Below, in pieces: positions 1 through 6,142 of a stretch of DNA of 8,097 nt (position 1 is the first letter of the stretch; each line of letters begins with the position of its first letter). This DNA is from CAIKMD01 sp036490955. GTDB taxonomy: Bacteria; Pseudomonadota; Alphaproteobacteria; ATCC43930; CGMCC-115725. A program made the position numbers and the translations under genes. The notes beneath the pieces are model-generated. The model ran no database searches. It worked only from the letters and a program-made list of their open reading frames with translations, and was not told the origin of the DNA. The stretch spans positions 1-8,097 of the forward strand of contig DASXCX010000204.1 in the NCBI GenBank assembly GCA_036490955.1. Direction: 5' to 3'.

Positions 1-1053
1 GGCGATCACGATCGGATTGCCGCTATCCGATGTCTCGCGGATCGTGATATCGAGCGGCAGCTCGCCGAGGAATTCGACGCCGAGCTTCTCCGCTTCCGCC
101 TTGGCGCCGCCATGGCTGAAGACGTCGGTGCGCTCGCCGCAATGCGGGCAGAGGAAGTAGCTCATATTCTCGATGAAGCCCAAGACGGGCACATCGACGC
201 GCCGAAACATGTTGAGTCCCTTGCGCGCATCCTGCAACGCGATGTCCTGCGGCGTCGACACGATGATCGCGCCGGCCAGCGGTACCTGCTGCGCCATGGT
301 GAGCTGGGCATCGCCGGTGCCGGGCGGCATGTCGACCACCATGACGTCGAGCTCGCCCCAATTCACCTGCCGCAACATCTGTTGGAGCGCGCTCATCACC
401 ATCGGCCCACGCCAGATCGTCGGCGTGTCCTCGGCGACGAGGAAACCCATCGACATGCATTTGAGGCCGTGATTCGCCATCGGCTCGAGCGTCTTGCCGT
501 CGCGCGAGAGAGGCTTGCCCGAGATGCCGAGCATGCGCGGCATCGACGGCCCATAAATATCGGCGTCGAGCACGCCGATCTTGAGGCCGAGCGTGGCGAG
601 CGCGAGGGCGAGGTTGACCGCGGTGGTTGATTTGCCAACGCCGCCTTTTCCCGAGGCGACGGCGACGATGTGCTTGACGCCCGCGACCGCCGGCTTTTGC
701 GGCGCTCCCGCTTCCTGACCATGCGCGTGGCCGTGCCCGGCGGGCGGCGCCATGCCGGCGCGTTGCTGCGGCTTGGCATAAGGCGCGGTCGGGCGTTGCG
801 TCGGCTTCTCGGCGGTCAGCACCGCGGTGACCGAGAGCACGCCGGGCAGCGCGTCGACGGCTTTCTCGGCCTCCTTGCGCAATGCTTCGAATTGCGGTGC
901 GCGTGCGCGATCGACCTCGATGGCGAAAGTGACGTGGCCGTCGCGCAACTGCACGCCCGAGACCATGCCGAGGCCGACGATATCTTGGCCTTTATCGGGG
1001 TCGATGATCTTGCTGAGCGCGGCAACCACCTCGTCGCGCGTCACCTCGGCCAT
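1..1053 (-). CDS. mrp: Mrp/ApbC-family iron-sulfur cluster carrier ATPase, C-terminus cut off by window edge
   Basis: Cytosolic P-loop ATPase of the Mrp/ApbC/NBP35 family, which binds and delivers Fe-S clusters to apoproteins. I translated 351 codons, open to the first base of the window; the usual family length suggests only about 10-30 residues are missing. Residues about 5-80 look like the MIP18/DUF59 domain (IIDPDKGQDIVGLGM). Residues 81-125 are a Pro/Ala linker with a small His-rich patch (HGHAHG, 107-112). The ATPase domain starts near 128, with the deviant Walker A loop GKGGVGKST (135-143), the DADIYGPSMPRMLG signature (163-176), DMPPGTGD (241-248) and the CPHC pair (C302, C305) that carries the bridging cluster. 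Start: ATG at 1053-1051 has AGAGGA (1066-1061) 7 nt upstream. It is transcribed divergently from hflK. Family assignment is secure; the client proteins are unknown. Confidence 0.95.
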   Translation of the reverse strand, partial: MAEVTRDEVVAALSKIIDPDKGQDIVGLGMVSGVQLRDGHVTFAIEVDRARAPQFEALRKEAEKAVDALPGVLSVTAVLTAEKPTQRPTAPYAKPQQRAGMAPPAGHGHAHGQEAGAPQKPAVAGVKHIVAVASGKGGVGKSTTAVNLALALATLGLKIGVLDADIYGPSMPRMLGISGKPLSRDGKTLEPMANHGLKCMSMGFLVAEDTPTIWRGPMVMSALQQMLRQVNWGELDVMVVDMPPGTGDAQLTMAQQVPLAGAIIVSTPQDIALQDARKGLNMFRRVDVPVLGFIENMSYFLCPHCGERTDVFSHGGAKAEAEKLGVEFLGELPLDITIRETSDSGNPIVIA

Positions 1054-1190
1054 GCCGCAATCCTCTTGTCTTGACTTTATACGTCGCCGCCGATATCGGG
1101 GGCGTTCCCGCGCAATCCGCTGCGACAAACAAGCTGACATATAAGAGATGACGGGCGCCGTGCATAGCGAGCACTGAGAGGGACGAGTTC
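1054..1190. promoter_or_regulatory. Divergent mrp / hflK promoter region
   Basis: This 137-bp gap lies between the two start codons and must hold promoters for both directions. Seen on the plus strand: TTGACT (1071-1076) followed after 17 bases by TATCGG (1094-1099), and a better -10-like TATAAG (1140-1145) that lacks a good -35. The hflK Shine-Dalgarno is AGAGGGA (1177-1183), 7 nt before ATG. Seen on the minus strand: a -10-like TATAAA (complement of 1076-1081) about 23 bases before the mrp ATG, without an obvious -35. A perfect 10-bp palindrome CCGATATCGG sits at 1090-1099. That promoters exist here follows from gene orientation; the individual boxes are guesses. Confidence 0.5.
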
Positions 1191-2366
1191 ATGTCGTGGA
1201 ATCAAGGCGGGGGCGGCGGCGGCCCGTGGGGTAGCGGCGGCTCGGGCGGGCCTTGGGGCAGCGGCGGCCGCGGTTTCCAACCCCCCAATTTTGAAGATTC
1301 GCTGCGCAAGCTGCAGAATTTCCTCAAGCGCTGGCTGCCCGGCGGCGGCTCCGGCTTGGGTGGCGGCCGCGGCTGGACGCTCGGCATCATCATCGTCGTG
1401 TTTCTCTGGCTGCTCTCCGGCTTCTATCGCGTCGAGCCCGATCAGGAAGGCATCGTGCTGCGCTGGGGCGCGTTCGATCGCAAAGCGACGCCCGGCCTCA
1501 ACTATCACCTGCCGTCGCCGATCGAGGAGGCGCTGACGCCGACCGTGACGCGCGTCAATCGCATCGAGGTCGGCTATCGCACCAATCAGGCAGTCGGCCG
1601 GACCACCGAGGTGCCGGAAGAATCGCTGATGCTCACCGGCGACGAGAACATCGTCGACATCAACTTCACCGTCTTCTGGCTGGTGAAGGATGCCGAGAAT
1701 TACGTCTTCAATATCCGCAACCCCGAACTCACGGTGAAGGCCGCCGCCGAGAGCGCGATGCGCGAGGTGATGGGCCATACCGAGATCGCGAGCGCGTTCG
1801 CCGAAGGCCGCGGCAAGATCGAGACCGACACGCAAGCGCTGGCGCAGGGCATCCTCGATTATTACGGCGCCGGCATCGAGATCACGCAGGTTCAGCTGCA
1901 GAAGGTCGATCCGCCGGGCCCCGTGATCGATGCGTTCCGTGACGTGCAAAGCGCCAAGATCGATCAGCAGCGTGCGGTCAACGAAGCCGAGGCTTATCGC
2001 AACGACGTCGTGCCCCGCGCCCACGGCGATGCCGCGCGCATCGATCAGGAAGCGCAGGCTTACAAGGCGCAGGTCGTGCTGCAAGCGCAGGGCGATGCGG
2101 CACGCTTCCAATCGGTCTATCAGTCCTATACGGCGTCGCAGAGTGTGACCGCTCGGCGGCTCTACATCGAGACGATGGAGAGCATCCTCAAGAACACGAA
2201 CAAGGTCGTGATCGACCGTGCCGCCTCGGGCTCGGGCGTGTTGCCCTACCTGCCGCTGCCGGCGATCCCGGTAAATCCCGCCGCCGTGCCGGCCGCGCCG
2301 GCACCGCAGCCGAACAGCACGCCGACGCCGAGTGGCGGCGCTAGTTCGCGGGGAGGCACGCGATGA
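1191..2366 (+). CDS. hflK: FtsH protease modulator subunit HflK (SPFH/prohibitin family)
   Basis: HflK assembles with HflC into a large inner-membrane SPFH complex that surrounds and modulates the FtsH AAA protease. The protein is 391 aa. Residues 1-60 are a Gly/Trp/Pro-rich cytoplasmic N-terminus with two copies of a 9-residue repeat. One membrane segment lies at about 63-77 (LGIIIVVFLWLL). The SPFH/band-7 domain follows at about 78-255, with the HflK-typical stretch MLTGDENIVDINFTVFW (147-163). A charged Ala/Gln/Glu-rich coiled coil covers about 250-305, and the tail after 350 is Pro/Ala-rich and low in complexity. The ATG at 1191 has AGAGGGA 7 nt upstream. The stop codon overlaps the hflC start (ATGA, 2363-2366), so the two are probably translationally coupled. 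N-in topology with the SPFH domain in the periplasm is known for the family, not visible here. Confidence 0.97.
   Translation: MSWNQGGGGGGPWGSGGSGGPWGSGGRGFQPPNFEDSLRKLQNFLKRWLPGGGSGLGGGRGWTLGIIIVVFLWLLSGFYRVEPDQEGIVLRWGAFDRKATPGLNYHLPSPIEEALTPTVTRVNRIEVGYRTNQAVGRTTEVPEESLMLTGDENIVDINFTVFWLVKDAENYVFNIRNPELTVKAAAESAMREVMGHTEIASAFAEGRGKIETDTQALAQGILDYYGAGIEITQVQLQKVDPPGPVIDAFRDVQSAKIDQQRAVNEAEAYRNDVVPRAHGDAARIDQEAQAYKAQVVLQAQGDAARFQSVYQSYTASQSVTARRLYIETMESILKNTNKVVIDRAASGSGVLPYLPLPAIPVNPAAVPAAPAPQPNSTPTPSGGASSRGGTR
1221..1274 (+). repeat. Two-copy 27-bp tandem repeat inside hflK
   Basis: Bases 1221-1247 and 1248-1274 encode consecutive 9-residue units GPWGSGGSG and GPWGSGGRG (HflK residues 11-19 and 20-28). 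The copies differ mainly at third codon positions plus one Ser-to-Arg change, so they look like an older duplication kept in frame. Gly-rich N-termini are common in HflK; the exact repeat number probably varies between relatives. Confidence 0.75.
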
Positions 2367-3277
2367 ACCGGACCGTCGCTTTCCTCGGCGGCGTCGCCGT
2401 CGCCGCCGTCATCGTGATCTACATGATCTTCTTTACGGTGCAACAGACCGAGATCGGGCTGGTGCTGCAATTCGGCAAGCCGGTGCGCGTCATCGATCAG
2501 CCGGGCTTGCAGATCAAGCCGCCCTGGCAAAATGTCGTGATCTATGACCGGCGCATTCTCGATTTCGAGCCGCCCGCGGAAGAGGTCATCGCCTCCGACC
2601 AGAAGCGGCTGATCATCGACACCTATGCGCGGTTCAAGATCATCAATCCGCTGCTGTTCTATCAAAGCGTCGGCACCGAGCTCGCCGCCGATCAGCGCCT
2701 CAGCAGCATTATCAGCGCCTCGCTGCGCCGGATCATCGGCAATGTCGAGTTGCAGTCGGTGATCTCCTCGCAGCGCGCCAACATCATGAAAGAGATCCGC
2801 GACGACGTGAACAACGAGGCGAAGGGATTCGGCATCGATGTCGTCGACGTTCGGTTGCGCCGCGCCGACCTGCCGCAGGAAAACGAAGACGCGATCTATG
2901 CGCGGATGAAGGCAGAGCGCCAGCGCGAGGCCGCGCAATACCGCGCCCAGGGTGCACAGCAAGCGCAACAAATCCGCGCCGATGCCGACCGGCAACGGAT
3001 CGAGATCATCGCCGATGCCCAGCGCCAGGCTCAGATCCTGCGCGGCGAAGGCGATGCTCAAAGCATCACGATCTATGCCGACGCTTATGGCAAGGACCCG
3101 GGCTTCTTCTCTTTCTATCGTTCATTGCAGGCTTATCGCGAGAGCTTGAGCGGTTCAGGCACGACGTTCGTGGTCTCGCCGGACAGCGAATTCTTTAAAT
3201 ATTTTGAAGCCGGCCCGGGCGGGGTGGAGGCACCAGGCGCGGCGGCAGGTTCGGCGAGTCAAGGAGCGCGGCATTGA
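2363..3277 (+). CDS. hflC: FtsH protease modulator subunit HflC (SPFH/prohibitin family)
   Basis: Partner of HflK in the membrane complex that regulates FtsH. The protein is 304 aa, normal for the family. An N-terminal membrane anchor lies at about 5-24 (VAFLGGVAVAAVIVIYMIFF), followed directly by the SPFH domain (about 25-190: QTEIGLVLQFGKP at 28-40, PGLQIKPPW at 47-55). A long Ala/Gln/Arg/Glu-rich coiled coil covers about 175-235. The HflC C-terminal signature KDPGFFSFYRSLQAYRES is at 244-261, and a short Gly/Ala tail ends the protein. The ATG at 2363 overlaps the hflK stop by 4 bases and has GGGAGG (2351-2356) 6 nt upstream, so it is both coupled and independently able to recruit ribosomes. 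The gene also overlaps the next gene by 3 bases (3275-3277), within the motif TTGA. Confidence 0.97.
   Translation: MNRTVAFLGGVAVAAVIVIYMIFFTVQQTEIGLVLQFGKPVRVIDQPGLQIKPPWQNVVIYDRRILDFEPPAEEVIASDQKRLIIDTYARFKIINPLLFYQSVGTELAADQRLSSIISASLRRIIGNVELQSVISSQRANIMKEIRDDVNNEAKGFGIDVVDVRLRRADLPQENEDAIYARMKAERQREAAQYRAQGAQQAQQIRADADRQRIEIIADAQRQAQILRGEGDAQSITIYADAYGKDPGFFSFYRSLQAYRESLSGSGTTFVVSPDSEFFKYFEAGPGGVEAPGAAAGSASQGARH
3262..3267 (+). promoter_or_regulatory. Ribosome binding site that sets the DUF2065 TTG start
   Basis: AAGGAG lies inside the last codons of hflC, 6 nt before the TTG at 3274. The next in-frame ATG (3322) would delete most of the first hydrophobic helix. The strong, well-spaced site therefore supports TTG as the true start. 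Confidence 0.75.
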
Positions 3278-3459
3278 AGGATTTCGTGACCGCGCTCGCG
3301 CTCGCCGCTGCGATCGAGGGGATGCTCTATTCCGTCGTGCCCGGTGCGATGCAGCGCATGAATGCCCAGGTGGCGCTTTTACCGCAGCCTGCATTGCGTA
3401 TTGCCGGGCTGGCCGCGGCCGTACTCGGCGTCGGCGCCGTGTGGGCGATCCGGCGCTGA
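3274..3459 (+). CDS. DUF2065 (YjeT-like) small inner-membrane protein
   Basis: A 61-aa protein of two hydrophobic segments: residues about 4-22 (FVTALALAAAIEGMLYSVV) and about 40-58 (ALRIAGLAAAVLGVGAVWA), ending in RR. The pattern of an Ala/Leu-rich helix containing IEG, a short basic/polar link, then P-x-x-x-LR-x-x-G-L and a second helix matches the DUF2065 family, commonly found next to hflC. The function of the family is not established as far as I know. The position suggests a small accessory subunit of the HflKC/FtsH complex; that is inference. The start is TTG, overlapping the hflC stop in the motif TTGA, with AAGGAG 6 nt upstream. No intrinsic terminator is visible after its stop codon, so some readthrough into degP is possible. 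Confidence 0.85.
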   Translation: MKDFVTALALAAAIEGMLYSVVPGAMQRMNAQVALLPQPALRIAGLAAAVLGVGAVWAIRR

Positions 3460-3607
3460 CCGCGACAGGAGCATCGGGAAGGCTGTTATGATCGACACCC
3501 GAATTCAGCCATATTGATCTGATTTCTATATACAGCACTGGCTTGATGCACACCGGTCTCGTAAAATCATATCGTACACTCCGATCATGCCCCAGGGAGG
3601 TCATCCC
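3460..3607 (+). promoter_or_regulatory. Intergenic region upstream of degP, probable degP promoter
   Basis: This gap of about 150 bp is clearly richer in A/T than the genes on either side, which fits a promoter. The best sigma-70-like pair is TTCAGC (3504-3509), a 17-base spacer and TATATA (3527-3532). A second possibility is TTGATG (3543-3548) with CATATC (3568-3573), but its 19-base spacing is long. I see no extracytoplasmic-sigma motif (GGAAC-N-GTT type) and no terminator hairpin for the upstream operon. The region includes an in-frame ATG at 3587 that I do not take as the start. Confidence 0.4.
3594..3601 (+). promoter_or_regulatory. Ribosome binding site that sets the degP GTG start
   Basis: AGGGAGGT is a near-complete anti-16S match placed 6 nt before GTG at 3608. 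The ATG at 3587 lies upstream of this site and has no purine-rich stretch before it. The ribosome is therefore expected to start at the GTG, giving a conventional signal peptide. Confidence 0.8.
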
Positions 3608-5173
3608 GTGAGCCGGGTCTTTGCCCGCCTTTCAGCCCGCTGTCTGTCACATGGCCGCTTGGCGGCTTGCGCCCTTAGCCTCCTCGCTCTCGTCGCCGTG
3701 CCGACCATTGGCGGCGCGAAGCCGGCGCCTGACGGCTTCTCCGATCTCGCCGCCAAGCTGCTGCCGGCGGTAGTCAACATTTCCAGTACCCAGACGATCA
3801 AGCCGGGCCAGGACAGCGGCGATGATTCGGACGTGCCGAGCAGCCCGAGCAATCGCGGTGGCGGCACTAATCGCTCGACGCCGGACATTCCGCAATTCCC
3901 GCCGGGCTCGCCCTTCGAGCAATTCTTCAAGGATTTCCTCAATCGCAATCGCCAGGGCCAAGGCCAAGGGCCGCAGGATCCGTTACCGCGGCAACAGACC
4001 TCGCTCGGCTCGGGTTTCATCGTCGATCCTTCCGGCCTCGTCGTGACCAATCACCATGTGGTCGATAACGCCGATACGGTCACGGTGACGCTGCAGGACG
4101 GCACGAATTTCAAGGCCGAGATCGTCGGCCAGGATACGAAGACCGATCTCGCGTTGCTGCGGATCAAATCCGACAAGCCGCTGCCGTCGGTGAAGTTCGG
4201 CGACAGCGACAAGACCCGGGTCGGCGATTGGGTGCTTGCGATCGGCAACCCCTTCGGCCTCGGCGGTAGCGTCACCGCCGGCATCCTGTCGGCGCGCGCC
4301 CGCGACATCAATTCCGGGCCCTATGACGACTTCTTGCAGACCGATGCCTCGATCAATCGCGGTAATTCCGGCGGTCCGATGTTCAACATGGACGGCGAAG
4401 TCATCGGCATCAACACGGCGATCTACTCGCCCTCGGGCGGCTCGATCGGTATCGGCTTTGCCATTCCTGCCGATCTCGCCAAGCCCGTGCTCGAACAACT
4501 CCGCGATTTCGGCCATGCGCGCCGCGGCTGGCTCGGCGTCAACATCCAGAACGTCAGCGACGAGATTGCCGAGAGCCTCGGCCTCGATAAGCCCAAAGGC
4601 GCGCTTATCGCCAGTGTCCATGATGGCGGCCCGGCGCAGGTCGCCGGCGTCCAGCCCGGCGACGTCGTGCTGATGTTCGACGGCAAGCCGATCAACGACA
4701 TGAAAGAATTGCCGCGTTTCGTCGCCGAGACGCCGATCGACAAGTCCGTCAAGGTCATGGTCTGGCGCAAGCGCAACGAGGTCGATCTCGACGTGAAGGT
4801 CGGCGAGCTCAAAGAAGACACGCAAGTCGCCTCCGCCTCGCCGAAACAGGAGAAGCCGCCGGCTCCGGTCAGTGCGGTGAAGACGTTGGGCCTGTCGCTG
4901 GCCAATCTCACGCCCGAGTTGCGCCAGCGTTTTGGTCTCGCCGATGATGCCAATGGCGTCGTCATCACCGACATCGATAATGGCGGGCCATCGGCCGATA
5001 AGGGCATGAAGGCCGGCGATGTCGTCGTCGAAGTCGCGCAAGACGACGTGAAGACGACCGATCAGATTCTCAGCAAAGTCGACGAAGCGAAGAAGGCCGG
5101 CCGCAAATCCGTGCTGCTGCTCGTCGACCGGCAGGGCGATCTGCGCTTCGTTGCGGTCAAGATCGATAGCTAA
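3608..5173 (+). CDS. degP: Do-family periplasmic serine endoprotease (DegP/DegQ/MucD type)
   Basis: ATP-independent trypsin-like protease of the HtrA family that degrades or holds misfolded envelope proteins. Counted from the GTG start it has 521 aa. The signal peptide is about residues 1-36 (basic n-region, hydrophobic ALSLLALVAV at 22-31, likely cleavage near GGA). Residues 62-128 form a polar, Pro/Gly/Gln-rich linker or LA-loop region (for example NRNRQGQGQG). The protease domain spans about 130-300, with the triad H150 (TNHHVV), D180 (TKTDLALL) and S254 (GNSGGP). PDZ1 is about 305-400, with the carboxylate-binding RRGWLGV (305-311). PDZ2 is about 425-515. All catalytic residues are present. 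It follows hflKC-DUF2065, fitting an envelope-quality-control block. Two PDZ domains exclude a DegS-like sensor; DegP versus DegQ or MucD cannot be settled here. Confidence 0.95.
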   Translation: MSRVFARLSARCLSHGRLAACALSLLALVAVPTIGGAKPAPDGFSDLAAKLLPAVVNISSTQTIKPGQDSGDDSDVPSSPSNRGGGTNRSTPDIPQFPPGSPFEQFFKDFLNRNRQGQGQGPQDPLPRQQTSLGSGFIVDPSGLVVTNHHVVDNADTVTVTLQDGTNFKAEIVGQDTKTDLALLRIKSDKPLPSVKFGDSDKTRVGDWVLAIGNPFGLGGSVTAGILSARARDINSGPYDDFLQTDASINRGNSGGPMFNMDGEVIGINTAIYSPSGGSIGIGFAIPADLAKPVLEQLRDFGHARRGWLGVNIQNVSDEIAESLGLDKPKGALIASVHDGGPAQVAGVQPGDVVLMFDGKPINDMKELPRFVAETPIDKSVKVMVWRKRNEVDLDVKVGELKEDTQVASASPKQEKPPAPVSAVKTLGLSLANLTPELRQRFGLADDANGVVITDIDNGGPSADKGMKAGDVVVEVAQDDVKTTDQILSKVDEAKKAGRKSVLLLVDRQGDLRFVAVKIDS

Positions 5174-6085
5174 TCAGCGCGCCTCGGCGCGGACGATCTC
5201 CTCATCGCGGTAGCCCTGCGCGTAAAGCAGCGCGGTCAGATCATTGTGGTCGACGCGCAGCCGTGCGGCCGCGGCGACGATGGGTTTCGCGTGATAGGCG
5301 ATGCCCATACCGGCGGCTTCGATCATCGGCAGATCATTGGCGCCGTCGCCGACCGTCAGCGCTTGGGCGAGCGATAGGCGATGTCCGGCTGCGAGCAAGG
5401 TGAGGGCCGCGAGCTTTGCTTCCTTGCCGAGCACCGGCTCGCGGACGCGGCCGGCGAGCCTGCCATTTTCGACGATCAGTTGGTTAGCGACGGCGATATC
5501 GAAGCCGAGCTGGCGCCGCACGCGATCGGCGTAGACGCGAAAGCCGCCGGAGACGATCGCGGTATAAGCGCCGTGCTTGCGCATGGTCGCGACAAGAGTT
5601 GCTGCGCCAGGGTTGATGCGGATGCGCCCGCCCGCTTCGGCGAGCGCGGCTTCGGGCATGTCCTTGAGGAGGCCGACGCGCTCGCGCAGCGCGCCGGCAA
5701 ATTCGATCTCGCCATTCATCGCGCGCCGCGTGATCTCGGCGATCTGCGGCTGGATGCCGGCGATCTCGGCGAGCTCGTCGAGCATTTCATTGGCAATGAT
5801 GGTCGCTTCCATATCGGCGACGAGAAGCTGCTTGCGTCGGCCGAGGATGGACTGCGCGAGTACGTCGATCGCCGCATCGCCGAGCACGACGCGAATGCCG
5901 GCATCGGCTTGGTCGGGGGCGAGATCGTCGAACGGAATATCGCATGCGCGCGCGGGCGAAAGCCAATCGCTCGGCTCGAGCCGGGCACCGAGCTTGGTGA
6001 GCGCTTGGCGCGCCGCATCGATCGCGGCGTCGATCGTATCGCCGCCGGCATGCGCGGCGATCAGGGTGACGACGCTTTCGGCCAT
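5174..6085 (-). CDS. serB: Phosphoserine phosphatase SerB
   Basis: Hydrolyses phosphoserine to serine, the last step of the phosphorylated serine pathway, in the cytosol. The protein is 303 aa. Residues 1-80 form a degenerate ACT-like N-terminal domain. The HAD phosphatase domain follows. Motif I is DMEATI (91-96; nucleophile D91). The cap includes ANEMLDELAEIAG (98-110). Motif II is VSGGF (178-182), motif III is around LGKEAKL (219-225), and motif IV is GDGANDLPMI (246-255, with D247 and D251). The odd point is motif I, which is DxE rather than the usual DxD: E93 is encoded by a clear GAA at 5809-5807. The start ATG (6085-6083) has no obvious Shine-Dalgarno. It converges on degP with stop codons directly adjacent (degP TAA 5171-5173, serB stop complement 5174-5176) and diverges from miaA. 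SerB is much the best family match over other HAD phosphatases. Confidence 0.92.
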   Translation of the reverse strand: MAESVVTLIAAHAGGDTIDAAIDAARQALTKLGARLEPSDWLSPARACDIPFDDLAPDQADAGIRVVLGDAAIDVLAQSILGRRKQLLVADMEATIIANEMLDELAEIAGIQPQIAEITRRAMNGEIEFAGALRERVGLLKDMPEAALAEAGGRIRINPGAATLVATMRKHGAYTAIVSGGFRVYADRVRRQLGFDIAVANQLIVENGRLAGRVREPVLGKEAKLAALTLLAAGHRLSLAQALTVGDGANDLPMIEAAGMGIAYHAKPIVAAAARLRVDHNDLTALLYAQGYRDEEIVRAEAR

Positions 6086-6118
6086 GCGGGTTTATCGGCG
6101 CGGAGCGGCGCAAAGGCA

Positions 6119-6130
6119 AGCACGCGTGCT
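6119..6130. promoter_or_regulatory. Perfect 12-bp palindrome in the serB/miaA divergent gap
   Basis: AGCACGCGTGCT is its own reverse complement and lies in the 57-bp space between the serB and miaA start codons, ending 12 bases before the miaA ATG. It could be an operator or a short RNA hairpin in a miaA leader. No known regulator motif is recognised. A chance palindrome in GC-rich DNA is also possible. Confidence 0.3.
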
Positions 6131-6142
6131 ACAACGCGCAGC

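Noticed and set aside
112..1074. Plus-strand open frames across the mrp gene (for example 112-630 and 670-1074)
   Set aside because: The minus-strand reading gives a continuous Mrp protein with all motifs; these are shadows.
1077..2111. 344-codon open frame on the minus strand across hflK
   Set aside because: It mirrors hflK codon structure in GC-rich DNA, resembles no protein I know, and would cover the divergent promoter region; hflK is unambiguous.
2246..3061. 271-codon open frame antisense to hflC
   Set aside because: Shadow frame of hflC; low-complexity Asp/Leu/Ala composition with no motif.
3542..3577. CTTG with CATATCGTAC as an RpoH promoter for degP
   Set aside because: The spacing of 22 bases is too long and only four of six defined -10 positions match.
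3488..3588. ATGATCG (3488-3494) and CGATCAT (3582-3588) inverted pair upstream of degP
   Set aside because: The arms are 7 bp and 87 bases apart with no supporting structure; expected by chance.
3983..5041. 352-codon open frame antisense to degP
   Set aside because: Asp/Arg/Ala-rich shadow translation of a well-conserved protease gene; no start context or recognisable domain.
5178..5191. Inverted repeat CGCGCC-TC-GGCGCG just after the degP stop, possible terminator
   Set aside because: The loop is only 2 bases (4 if the top pair opens), no T-run follows, and it codes the Ala/Glu/Arg end of SerB, where GC-rich repeats arise easily.
5381..6142. 254-codon upstream extension of the miaA frame, antisense to serB
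   Set aside because: MiaA proteins start shortly before the P-loop, as the ATG at 6143 does; the upstream part is the complement of serB coding sequence.
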